Shown here one piece after another: positions 1 to 11,700 of a DNA stretch of 64,000 nt. The number at the start of each line of letters is the position of its first letter. Positions within the stretch are counted from its first letter, which is position 1. Below the pieces are notes generated by a model. The model saw only the letters and a program-made list of their open reading frames with translations, was not told the origin of the DNA and searched no databases. The translations under genes and the position numbers were made by a program. Source of the DNA: Euleptes europaea (lineage: Eukaryota > Chordata > Lepidosauria > Squamata > Sphaerodactylidae); contig NC_079318.1 in the NCBI RefSeq assembly GCF_029931775.1, forward strand, positions 24,318,159 through 24,382,158. The letters run 5' to 3'.

Positions 1-797
1 TGCGGTGTTAATCTGCCTCAACCTATTTTCGCATTTTAAAAGAGGGGGAAATGCAGTGTGCAATTTAAGCACCAACAATGAAATTGACATCAGCTCATGA
101 AATGCTCCCCTGAGGACATGCGAGTAGCCTCATGCTGGCTGAGTGTTATATAAGCAGAAATCAGTTGACTTCTGGGGGGGAGGGCATCGGTAAAACAGGC
201 AAACCAAACACAGTGCCTTTTAAAAAAAAAAAATCCTCAAGCTGATGTCATTCTTTCATAGAACTTCCTTAAAAAAAATAATAGCCTACACTTTGAAAAC
301 AAAGAAATTGCATAAAACACACTAGATTACAGGCTACAGGAGACACCTTCAACCCCAGCTTGCAAATTACTTGTGATTTTTAAAAGGAACATTCCTTTTA
401 AATCTAGATTGACATTTTGTAGCCTCCAGTATACTAGAATCGGCAAACATTACAGACATTGGAGCCTGTGGGTTTAGAAGGGTATAATAACTCTGTTTAG
501 GATGGCACTGCAAATCACTTAATTTGTAAGTACTGAAATAAATGGCTTATTACAAGTTAAAACACTTTAAAAAAAAAAACCAAAGTCACAATCTGCCACC
601 TTTAAAAGCATCGCTTCTCCAAGCCCTGTGAAATGCATTGCGTTCTTATGGAATGTGCCCTTCCATTTCAGCTTGGTACGTCAATAACGAATGATTCCCT
701 GGCCAGAAGGTATTGTGTTCCTTTTCAACTCTTGATTCAAAACTAACCTGTCCATCTTCTATTCCCATTTTACAGAGAAGCAAGGAAGAGTTTTGGG
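1..797. other. No gene seen
   Basis: AT-rich, apparently single-copy sequence with short A and G runs. No coding feature or repeat family was recognised. Confidence 0.5.
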
Positions 798-1418
798 TAG
801 GGTTGCCGGCCCTTCGCCACCAGCGAGAGGTTTTTGGGGCAAAGCCTGAGGAGGGCGGGGTTTGGGGAGGGGAGGGACTTCCATGCCATAGAGTCCAATT
901 GCCAAAGCGGCCATTTTCTCCAGGTGAACTGATCTCTTATCGGCTGGAGATCAGTTGTAATAGCGGGAGATCTCCAGCTAGTACCTGGAGGTTAGAGAAA
1001 CTTGACACCTCTGTGTGCAAAATAGGATGCTCTGAAGTGAAGTAAGACACAGAATGGCAAAAGTGTGTATGTTACTTACAAATCACTTTACCGAAAATCA
1101 AATTAACATGGTGCACTTAACAGACTATAGACATAATACTCTCAATGTAACATCAGAGAGTTCATACAATGATCCAAAAACAGTATCACACAAGAGTCCT
1201 TATTTTTCTTGCTTGCTACAAGGGATTAAAGCAAGAAAAATAAGGTACCATTTTTAGATCATTATATGGACTCTGATGTTACATTGAGAGTATTATGTCT
1301 ATAGTTTGTTAAGTGCAGCATGTTAATTTGGTTTTTGGTAAAGTGATTTGTAAGTAACATGCACACTTGCCATTCTGTGTCTACTTCACTTCAGAGTAAC
1401 TGAAGGTTGGTAACCCTA
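798..1418 (+). mobile_element. hAT miniature element, family A (TIR TAGGGTTGCC), carrying an insertion
   Basis: Starts TAGGGTTGCC and ends GGTAACCCTA. The flanks GTTTTGGG and GCTTTGGA match at 6 of 8 positions, as expected for an old 8-bp hAT target duplication. Its 3' end is split by a 405-bp fold-back sequence. Confidence 0.8.
996..1400. mobile_element. Fold-back (palindromic) insertion inside the hAT miniature
   Basis: Arms of about 170 bp (1031-1212 and 1227-1396) are inverted copies, closing on CCTTATTTTTCTTGCTT / AAGCAAGAAAAATAAGG around a 14-base loop. Flanks CTGGAGGTT and CTGAAGGTT suggest a 9-bp target duplication. No ORF. Confidence 0.75.
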
Positions 1419-1426
1419 GCTTTGGA

Positions 1427-3715
1427 GGGGTGGGGGATCTTGGCCTTCACTTTCAAATTAGTATCCATACATCCAAAATAACACCAAATCAGTCTATAGG
1501 AATCCAGAAACCCAGATGTTTAACTTCTAGCCATTCTGAATATATTATTGACTAAATGCAACCTACTTACCATATGTACAGTTTTGTGAGCAGTGATAAC
1601 TGATTTTTTTCCAGGCTGTTGCAATGCAGGAGCCAACACATTTTTATTGAATTAGGTTAGTTTCACTCCAATAAAGGTTTCCATTGCATTTTGGAGCTTT
1701 CAGCAGTATATATGTAGCTCATGGCACTTCAGTCCTATATATTCCAAGATTTATTTATATATCAACATTTTTTCTAAGTAGGTCAGGAACAGCATTCTAA
1801 CTGACTTCATCAAGACTTTCTAACTAACAAGATCCTTAGGAAAAGGCCTCTGTTAATCACAGGCTTAGATATGGCCCAAGTCTGTTTAGAAAGCTCTTAT
1901 TGTTCAATTGGGTCAGTATCCATTTGAGATATGCTAGAAGTAAAGTTGCTTTATGAGACTTCTAGGATATGCAGCCAAGGGTTTCAAATGAAGTTCTGCC
2001 CAAACTGCTTTTCTTCACTAGCCTTAGTAATAGCAAAGACTCATTTCAGTACACTGGAGAAGGAGAACACCTCCAAAGGTTGAAGCTTCATTTAATGATA
2101 TTAAACTTGGCATCTCTGAAGGAAATTACACATTGGCATGATAACGAACATGTAATGCAATCCAGGAAGAGGTTTTAAAAACAGATTAGGAACCAATATG
2201 GACAGATTATGCAGGGTATATTGAATTGTGAATGTATTCTATTGACCCCCGCCTTTCCCTTATAACCTTTACTAGTGTTTTTGGCATTTCATTTTCCTAT
2301 CCTCTTTGTGACCTATATGGCCTTTGTTATAAGAAGTGATAACTGTAACCCATCTCAAGCACAGCAGAAATTATTCATTGCTTAAATCACACTACAAACT
2401 TTATCAACATTGAAGTCATTTCATTATCTCTCACCATTTCCACCTGAAAGGAACTGTGTGCTCTGAGGGTTATTCTTTACCTTTATTTGTCCATGGTATA
2501 CAGTTACTGTATGTATTAAAGATATAATGCAATATTGCAGTTGAATAAATAGGGCAAGGGGAGGCAGCTGCCAGTTTAAAGGTACTACCAACATTAACAA
2601 AGAGAGCATATCCTACTATGGCTGGGAGGAAAAAAGAATTCAAGATCCATCATCCCATTTTTAGGCATCAATTTTTTAAAAGCATCTCCCTGCGGGTGAA
2701 AAAATGTTTCAAATTCCAGCATTAAACTTTTAAGCCACTAGGCAACCAGAGGTCTGGGGGGGGGGGTTATCAGGCAGTGCCTAATAAATTCCACAGGGAC
2801 AATCCCACGGACAAGAGCCAAGGTAATAAACTGAAACTGCATGAAAAAGTTTACCTGGATTTGATTCATTTGCATATATGAGAAATTCCCCACAGTATAT
2901 TATTTATATAAAACATTTTTAATGCCACCTTTCCACCAGATCAGGTTCCAGTATAAAGGCATGCTTATCCTGGAATAAATGCTAAGGCCATTCCAACCCT
3001 CTCCCGACAATGGGGGGGGGGGAAGAGTCAGTGGTATTTATCCAGCCATGCCATTCCTCTGATGGAAAGCATTTCTGTTTGCACAAGAAGGGACAGAGAT
3101 TTCCACCAACTCTCTCCTCCCCCAAGCATCCGACTTTGACCCTGTGCTGTTAGTCAGGATACACGGGCCCCCAGGAACAAAAAATTGATGATGGGGGAGA
3201 ATCAATGGATTGTAACAGAAGGGGGAAGCAGGCAAGTTCCATTCTGCAATGTCCACAGCTTCATGCCACGAACTTAAGGCTTGCGCACTCACTCTGCTTA
3301 ACTTAAGGTTGCTAAATACTTTGTAGAAGTAGCCCCATGATGGCCTGCCTACCTTTGTCCTCAATGTGGTTAATCCATTTAATGAAATTTGCTCAATGTT
3401 ATTGGGTTTCCTTCATGGCTTCAAAAGGGATCCAATCACCAAAATGTGTGGTGTGTCAATGTTCGTTTTGTTCCAGAGGCTGCATTTCCCCCACAATTTT
3501 TCAGCCGCTATGTGACAACTGGCAGGGAAAAGTGGTGTGTTTGAATCAAGGCCAGTTCAGATAACCATGTAATTACACATCCCAATACTATACACATTTA
3601 CTTAGAAGGAAGGTCTATTGGCTTCGGTGGATTGATTTCCAAGTTCTGGATTAGAGCTGTGGAGTCATGAACTTGCTACATCCTAATTTGCTTTACATGA
3701 ACAAATACTACTTTC
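1427..3715. other. No gene seen; includes possible RHOU 3' end
   Basis: Mostly unique-looking AT-rich sequence with poly-G runs near 2757 and 3012. The possible RHOU polyadenylation site is at 2482-2487. No other feature recognised. Confidence 0.4.
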
Positions 3716-3869
3716 AGAGGATAGCCATGTTGGTGTGTAGTAGGCTAGATTCAACTCCAGTAGCACCTTACAGACAAACAAGATTTCTTGGGTATAAAGT
3801 TGACTCTCGAAAGCTTATATCCCCCAAATGTTGTTGCTCTCTACGGTGATACTGGACTTGAATCTAGAT
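3716..3869 (+). repeat. Sauropsid interspersed repeat fragment (CCAGTAGCACCTTA type)
   Basis: Contains ATAGCCATGTTGGTGTGTAG and CCAGTAGCACCTTACAGAC, a diverged relative of the element at 13930-14810. The family name was not determined. Confidence 0.6.
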
Positions 3870-4167
3870 CAGGGGTCCCGAATGTGGTCCCTGTGGGTGC
3901 CATGGTGCCCGCCAAGGGTTTTTAGGAAGTGGGTGGGGCCAAACAGAGCTTCTGCCCAGCAAGGCTTCCGATTGGCTGTGCAGATTTTTAGCACTGTTGC
4001 TATGGCAGAAGCTGCCACCACAGCACAAGGACAGGCACTGACATTAAGGTGTGGCAATCATGTTGTGGCTGGCTCTACTTCCTGTGGCAGCCATTTAGTT
4101 GCTGTGCCCACCATGCCATGTCAGAATTCCAAATGTGCCCGCAGCTCAAAAAGGTTGGAGACCCCTG
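3870..4167 (+). mobile_element. hAT miniature (CAGGGGTCCC type)
   Basis: Ends CAGGGGTCCCGAA and TTGGAGACCCCTG are inverted. Flanks ATCTAGAT and GTCTAGAT match at 7 of 8 positions. No transposase. Confidence 0.8.
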
Positions 4168-4189
4168 GTCTAGATGAACAAGTACTGAA

Positions 4190-4375
4190 TTCAAGTGATA
4201 AGGCTACTCTGTCTGCAGAGATCTGAGTTCTAATCCCCACTCTGCAGTCAAGCTCACTGGGCCAGATACTGTCTCGCAGCCTAAGTCACCTTACAAGGTT
4301 GTGGAAATAAAACGGAGGAGGTATGCTACCCTGAGCACCTTGGAGGAAAGATGAGATGAACATGTAACAGACAAT
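4190..4375 (+). repeat. Old tRNA-type SINE remnant
   Basis: Contains GAGTTCTAATCCCC (B-box-like) followed by a SINE body (TCACCTTACAAGGTTGTGG, CCTGAGCACCTTGGAGGA), similar to 25325-25512. Confidence 0.5.
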
Positions 4376-5301
4376 AGCAGCCTCCAAGATGTGTCATTGT
4401 ATGGCACCTATCTGTAATAATGTGATAGTAAAAATTATCATATAAAAACCATGAGTACAGGGCCTCGGTCCAAAGAACTCATGCATGTTACGTGGCATTT
4501 CACTGACATTTTGTGCATCCCCTTAAAACAAAAAAAAAACCCCAAAGGATTTACCATCCTTTGTGGGGTCTCTACAAAGAAAGAAAGGAGCCTGTTGCTA
4601 TTCAGAATATCACAGTTTAAAAATAACTCTCCAGGTGTGCACCTTACACCCTGTGAAAGGGACCTGCAAGTCAGAGGTCTACAAACAAAACTACATACGC
4701 AAGCAGCTTAGCATGTTAAGACATCCCTACACTGTGCTTGAAGTAGGCACATCACCGTAAGAAAAGAACCCATTTTGGATTTGCGCGCAGATGCTGTTAA
4801 TTCATTAGTTCGAAAGATGTTTCCAGAATGCATCTGAAGACCACAAGACCGAGAAGGGTATCAGGGAAGAAGCAGCTTTTAAAGCTCACTGTCGTAAGAG
4901 GCACACATTTTTTAAAAAAAAAAGTATCCATCTGTATTCCTTGTCGTCCTTTGTTGCTTCCAAGTTGCCTGCTTAGCAAAGGCCTCTGTTCCGGCTCCTC
5001 CCATTTCTGTGACCAGTCAAGTTCTCAGTACAGCTTTTAAGGTCCCAAACATGGGGTGTGCTGTATTTTGCCGAGAAAGCAAGCACCAAGGAACTCTTCT
5101 CTCCAGTGGTGGAAGCCCTCAGCCTGACATTCAGCGACAGGCTCCCTCACATTTTTGCATCTCTTCTTCCAGTGGAGGCCATCGGCATCATATGCGGGCA
5201 TGTCGATTAGTCTGCGCGCTCCCGAGATGACTTTCGAGCTAATATAGCTTTTAATTGCACCCGGCATCCAAGTGCCGTCGCTGAAGTCTTTGCCAATTGT
5301 A

Positions 5302-5757
5302 CTATACAAAACAGCAGTACTTTTTCCACCAGGACTTGGAGAGGTTTTTCATTTTGTCCGGAGTCCTGCTCTTCGATTTCTTTGGCTGCTGCTGGGTATC
5401 CGAGTACTGGATGCCAGCAACAATGGCCGCATCAAAGACTTCTTTGAGGTTTTTCTGAGTCAAAGCGGAGCACTCGATGTAAGAGGCGGCTTTTGTTTCC
5501 TCGGCACAGAGCCTGGCGGCCTCCTCTGCCACGGGCTTCTCTTTGCATTTGTCGAGCTCAATGAGGACTTTGACATCCTCCCGGAGGTCCGACTGGGTCC
5601 CCACGAGAATAATCGGGGCTTTGGGGCAGTGGCATCGGATTTCAGGGACCCACTTTTCGCTCACGTTCTGGAAAGAGGAAGGGCTCACCACGCTGAAGCA
5701 CAGCAAAAAGATGTCTGTGTTGGTGTAGCACAGTGGCCGGAGCTTGTCAAATTCGTC
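5302..5757 (-). CDS. RHOU: RHOU coding exon 3
   Basis: The acceptor TTTTGCGCAG precedes GACGAATTT (DEF). The exon encodes 151 residues through CCFV and ends in TAG at 5304-5302. The open frame continuing upstream to 6132 is intron, because the sequence before DEF bears no resemblance to RHOU and the acceptor fits. Confidence 0.96.
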   Translation of the reverse strand, partial: DEFDKLRPLCYTNTDIFLLCFSVVSPSSFQNVSEKWVPEIRCHCPKAPIILVGTQSDLREDVKVLIELDKCKEKPVAEEAARLCAEETKAASYIECSALTQKNLKEVFDAAIVAGIQYSDTQQQPKKSKSRTPDKMKNLSKSWWKKYCCFV

Positions 5758-8700
5758 CTGCGCAAAAGAAAATGCAACGTGAATATCTAGAGACAGTGAA
5801 CTCAGTGACAACAGTGCCTTCAAAGCACCACAATGCAACCCCAGGGGAGAAAAACCAACTCCTGAACACTTACAGCCCATTCCTGAAAATCCGGCATGCG
5901 GAGATGGTGGGGAAGAGGCGCAGCGGTGCCTCTTCCTAAGCCGTTTCGCGTACGCTGGGGGGAAAAAAGCCAACTCGCAGCTGTTTTTTTGTTTTAACAG
6001 GGCCTTTCGCCCCATTGAAAACAGCGAGGCTGCGCCTGCGCAACGCCGTTCTTGCCGGTGGTGGCCAGGGCCGAAACGGGATAGGAAGATGCCTAACCGG
6101 AGTGGCCAGGCACCGGTGGAGGGGCGAGGCACGGAGTGGCCGCACCGGTGGAGGGGCGAGGTGCGGTCCCGCGGCGCTCAGCCGCCGGCGGGACTGGCCT
6201 CCTCGCCAGTGTAAGTGCGTGTAATCGCACGATTACACGCACTTACGCTGGCGGCGCGGTCACGCTGCCTCCAGAAGACTTTCGGCCCAATTCTCAGGAA
6301 TGGGCTGTTAAGGAATGATCATGTTTTCCTACATTCCCTAAGGAAATGTATTTCAGTTTGTGTACATATACTGATTAGAAATATCTCAGAACAATTTCAA
6401 AAGAGAGTTGAATCGTACTCCTTGCACCCAGGGCTGGTGCTACCATTAGGCGAACCAGGCGGTCGCCTAGGGCGCAGACCTCAGAGGGGCGCAGAACTGG
6501 CCTGAGGGGCACAGTTTTTAAACAAATTAGTTTCTTGAAAGAAATGCAACTGACAATTTATATATATATTTTATTTTAGGATAAGCACCACAACGTTATG
6601 GAACAGAATTAATTGTAACATCTTATAAAACATGTTGTGCTTTTATTTTTTTCTACAAGACATCTGTTTTTCAAAATTGGTTAGCAATGGGGGGGCACAA
6701 GTAGTTAGCCTTGCCTAGGGCACAAACATGCCTGGCGCCGGCCCTGCTTGCACCTAACAAAGTAGTAAATCAGGAAGAAGACTAAGCTAGTGGCCTTCTC
6801 CCTGATGGGCAAGCTTTCTGCAGGCAAGGTGTTTTTTTTTTTATTATGGAAGAACTTTTGATCATGTGATCATGGGAGAAAGATGAACTCAGATTGAACT
6901 AAAAACAGGGAACTATTAAGTACAGGAACAGAAATTTCCTCCTCTGAACAGAGACTGAAAGGCTGGCCTCTTTAGCTTAGAATTCTGCAGGTGTACCAGA
7001 AGTATTTAATACATCTGATTTCCAGCATAAATTTGTTACATAGGTTAGCACATCCTTTAAAACTGAAACTATAACAAGGCACAACGCTAAGGCTGTTTTC
7101 TGAGGGCACAAACAAGCCACCATTTCCCATTATGGTCTATTGGCTATGTGGTTCACAGGGAGGACGTCTTTCCAACCCCATCATTTCATTTCAGGGTTCT
7201 TGCTCCCCCTTTCTTGGGCATTTGAGGGGTTGTTACAACCAAAGACCGTGTACGATACTGATAATGAGCAGGGTTTTTCTTCTTGGTCAGGGGCTGACTC
7301 CTGATTATTAAAGGCAGACTAGTCCATCCCTATGTTTAGCTTTGAGAAGGGGGAACACAGTTCAGTGGTAGAGCATCTGCTTTGCATGTAAGGTCCTGCA
7401 TTCAGTCCTCACTCTGACATCCCCAGTTAAAAGGATCAGACATTAGGTGATGTGAAAGACCCTACCTAAAACCCTGAATAACTGCTGCCAGCCAGTACTG
7501 ACCCTGATAGACCAATGGTTTGAGTCAACTCAATAAGGAAGTTTTATACATTCATAGAGTTGGAAAGGGCCATACAGGCCATCTAGTCCCAAAAAAGGTA
7601 AAGGCCCCCTGTGCAAGTACCAGGTCATTCCTGACCAATGGAGTGACGTCACCTCCCGACGTTTACTAGGCAGACTTTATGGGGTGGTTTCCTGCCGGTA
7701 CCTTTCCTCCTGCAATTTAAACCCATTATTGTGAGTCCTATCCTATTATGCGTTCAAGTGTTTACAACTGGTTGACCTGGTGGATTGGTTCCTGCTGCCA
7801 TCATGCAACTTGGTCCACTTCCTTATCTCAAACTTCTTTGCTCACTGGGCACACAGCCTCTGCCAGGAGCAATTACTGTGCTTGTGATTATAAGGGAAGG
7901 GTAGGTGGATGGCCTCTCTTGAAGCACAGAGGGTACTGGCCAAAATGGCCCTTCGGCTCCTCTGCAATCTTATTTATCTGAACTATTTAATGTATATATA
8001 TATATTTATTAACTTTTGGGTTGATTGGTTTGTTGAGGACATGGGAGAAAAGAAGATATGGAGCTGGACTGATATGACTGAGCCATTGACAGTGGAGACA
8101 AACTTTGATGTTGTGATCAGGGAAAACCTCGCACAAAGCAGTCAGAAGGAGCATCCAAGCTGAAGACATCAAAATAAATATTGGTCCTTCAGAAGGCGAA
8201 CCTGCTGTTTTAGATTCAGATTTATCATTGCCGCCCGTTTTAATGAATTACACTTGACACCCTTCACATGCCAATGACATGAAACAAGTTTGAGCAACGA
8301 GAGAATTTCCCGCACCACACTCTTGCAGATCACAGAGGCTTCAAGGGCTGCAAGGCGAAGAAAGCACAGGGAAGCAAAGATCAACTCCGCACTGCGCTGT
8401 CATGCTGACAGCAGAATAAAAGCACACCAACACAAGCCTCCCCAACAGATAGGCTTTGCCTCAGCTGTGGAGGCCTTTTAATTAAAATTCAGCATGTTTC
8501 TCAAAGGGTCTTAAATTAACAAGGGCAAAGAACAAGTACGGTTGGAAAGAACCCTCCCATGTCAATGCTTTGTTGCCCAGACACAACTTGTATGTTAATT
8601 TATACGTTCTTGAGGCTGGGAAAGCTTTTGAAGAGCCACGGATGCTTGGTTCTTCAAAACTTATTCAAAGAAAGCATTGCAAGTTCTGTTCCACTGGGCT

Positions 8701-11700
8701 ACGTTTCTTTCTGGGGCTCTTGCAATGGGAGATGGTGGTTTACAAGACAGAAGTCAGGCAAGCCAGCTTCGCTAGCTCACTTGTTTCCCAGACTTAAGCC
8801 CCCCTCCGGAAGCAAGGCCAGAGCCAAAAATCCCCACCACTCGGCTTTGAGTGATGCCACCCTGCTGCTCTGTGTTCCTACAAGAACTGCAGTTACAAAA
8901 AATCTGCACAATCAGGCCTTGCGTGCATGAAAGTAACAATTGCAAGAGTTGTCACACTGATGACATCATGTTGCTTGAAACTGGCAGGAGCCTGGATGAT
9001 GGAGAAGTAGAATCAGAGGTCAAGGTGATTTAGGAGTACAAAGGAAGACCCTGGATAATCAAGGGCTCTTTTCTCATCTCTTATCTCCAGTTTACAGGCC
9101 ACAAAAACAATAGGTGTAGAATCAAGACGTCATTAGCATTCATGACCCCCACTAGGCTCTCCATAACAAACTGGAAAGGGAGACCACAAGAAGCACTTTG
9201 ACTCTGGCAATATATTACCCACTGCTCAATTATGTTGCAGCCAGCCCGGGCTCCATGTGCATTGTGTAAGAGGCAGCAGAACAAGTTCGGGTGAGATCGC
9301 TTTGCGAGATAAAAAAAACACTGCCTGCCATACATTGCAAAGATCAGGGGCTCAATTGTCAGAGGCTACAGTGTCAATTTTAAAATCAGCCAATGGGCCA
9401 CTGCCAAATTCACCTGCCCATATATTTCTACATGGTCATATACACTGAAACATGCTTTCTTTCACTCACAAATGGCACACCATCTCCTACCCTCACCAGC
9501 TAGCAAAGCAAGAGCAAGCTGCAACTGGCCGGTACTCAGATGGTCCTAGCAGTATGGATATGTCAACAAAGCACTTCTTCCTGTAACCTCTGGATAATGC
9601 CTGAAACCTCCAGACTATGCAGAAGGAACCCTTGTGGCATCCTCTCCCCATGCTAGTATCTTCCTTGGGGAAACAAGCCACTGTTGACATGGGCTCCTAC
9701 TCTATGATCCTTGGTAGCTCCGACATTGCTACATCCTTGTTACCTTGCAGTCACTGAGCCCCACATACAACAGGAGAAGCCCCAGGAGAGGAGGCTGAGA
9801 CATATGTAAAAGTATGCGGGATCAATAAGGAAGGCTGTGGGAAAGCTGCAAGGGGCCAAAGGAAAAGTTACAAGAAAGTGAGATGGGCAAATTTCCTGGA
9901 CACCCCCACCCCAGCTCTTCCTTGCCTCTCTCTCCTTCTCCTCGCCTTCTTTACTGCCCTCTTATCTCATCCTGGCTGCTGCCACATCTCCACCACCATC
10001 ACAATATTTATGCACCATTTTGGGTTGTTACAGCCTTCCCAAGCCCTCTTTCTCGCTGTAGCAACCCAGAATGGTACGCAAAAAGCAAAATCCAGTCATT
10101 CACTTCTTCTGACAGCTGCGCACATCACTGGTCAGTTTGGGAGTATTACTCAAAAAAGAACAATTTTTAAAAAATGTAAGACTTTCCCGTAAATCTGAGG
10201 ATTACTGCAGGTTTGTAGAATGCTGCATGACAGTGAATAGCCCCATTGTGGTGATGTAGCTATCCACAAGAAAAGTAGCCCTCCACAGTTAGATATACAG
10301 CAGTGATTTAAATGAAAGGAGTTTTACTAACCTGGCCAGCCGTGTCACAGAGCTGGAGCCTAACTGGTCGACCATCTACTGACACAACAGCTGAAAAGGA
10401 AAGAAACAGCCAATGAGACAGCCATCAGTGAAGAATTATGTCTTTGCTCACATTTCTCATTTACCTTCGAACCAATTTAACAGCCTGAGAGAACCAGAAG
10501 TTAGTTTGTCCTCAACTCCTGGGCGTCCCCGAGCTCTTCAGAGCTCTCTTAATTCACTGCGTGGCAGAAGTAGCAAATCACTAAATGAAGGGGCTTTCAT
10601 TGTACAAATCAAGCCATCCCAAAGACCCTGTGTAGTTTCCCCCCTCCCTTGCTTGAGGATTAATTTCCTTGTCACGTTTGTGTTTCCAAAGACCTGGCAC
10701 AAAGGAAGCCCCCAAGCTCTCCTTGGTTTAAATGACAGAGAATACAATGCAAATATTTGGGAAGCTCTTCTTTCCACACTCTTTTCAGTCCTGGCTAGAT
10801 AATTTATTATTCCAGAAAAACTAGGCTGCTAACGTAACCACAAGTGATCACCGGCTGCTAAAAGTCCCCTTTTTATTATGCCATCATAGGGCCTCCTTAC
10901 TATTTAAACAGAAAATTGTGCTTTTTTTTCTTGGCAAGATTGCAGATTTATTGCTTGACTGTATCAGTTTGCAACATTTGTGGCCTGCAGGTATTTTAAA
11001 TTATGACTTTTGCCTACAAGGCAAAACTAATTGCAGTTAGCACAAGGAGATAATGTACACCCAAAAAGTTATGGCTGGATTGGTCCTCCTGTACTATGAA
11101 ACCAAGCATTTGGCACTAAACCACAAACCACTCCGGTTTCTCATCAGCTTAAGGCTGCTGTGTTCTGCGTACCAACTTGGGAGTAAGTCCCTAATGGGCC
11201 ATTTCTGAGAACACCCCTGTAGAACAGGGCATCCTACATATTTATTGACATACTGGTTGAAGTAGATTAGCTTAGGCGGCTTGTGGAATACAGGATCCTG
11301 TAACTTCAGAACTGAGCATTACACCTTAGAGCAAACAAGCTCACACGTAAATATTTTGCATGCCTGAAAAGGGCAAGTGATGGGGACTCTCATACATGTG
11401 TTTTCTACGTTGTCAGCTACATGAATGCACCTCACACACTACAGGAAAAACGCAGTCAACCTGGGATGAAAAATAAAAGGGGGCATTTTATTGTATGACG
11501 TGAAGAGATGCTGAGATGCTGTCCCAAAAGGAGGGAAGCCAGCAGCTGATGACCCAGCAGTTTCCCACTTGACACCCACCAACCTTATTAAAATCGGGGG
11601 GGGGGCTGACAGGGGTTATTACATTACAACAATTCACGAGGCAGGCAACAGAGAGCCATCCTTTCACCACCGGCTCTCCGTGAGCTCAGGGCCCATCTAA

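Larger units (their letters stand above)
2482..5301 (-). other. Candidate RHOU 3' UTR
   Basis: No coding sequence is seen downstream of the RHOU stop. The first AATAAA I found on the minus strand reads across 2487-2482, about 2.8 kb past the stop, which suits a gene known for a long 3' UTR. The interval also contains an old sauropsid repeat, a hAT miniature and an old SINE (3716-4375), so a shorter UTR is possible. Confidence 0.35.
5758..10331 (-). other. RHOU intron 2
   Basis: A 4574-bp intron holding a GC-rich repeat with a hairpin (about 5936-6300), a hAT miniature, a tRNA-type SINE and a partial Sauria SINE. The stretch 8150-8530 looks unique and may be regulatory. Confidence 0.85.

Noticed and set aside
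3828-4226. 132-aa plus-strand frame
   Set aside because: It lies in a hAT miniature flanked by an 8-bp duplication and does not resemble a protein family.
5758-6132. Upstream extension of the RHOU exon 3 frame
   Set aside because: The acceptor before GACGAATTT and the exon 2 match show this part is intron.
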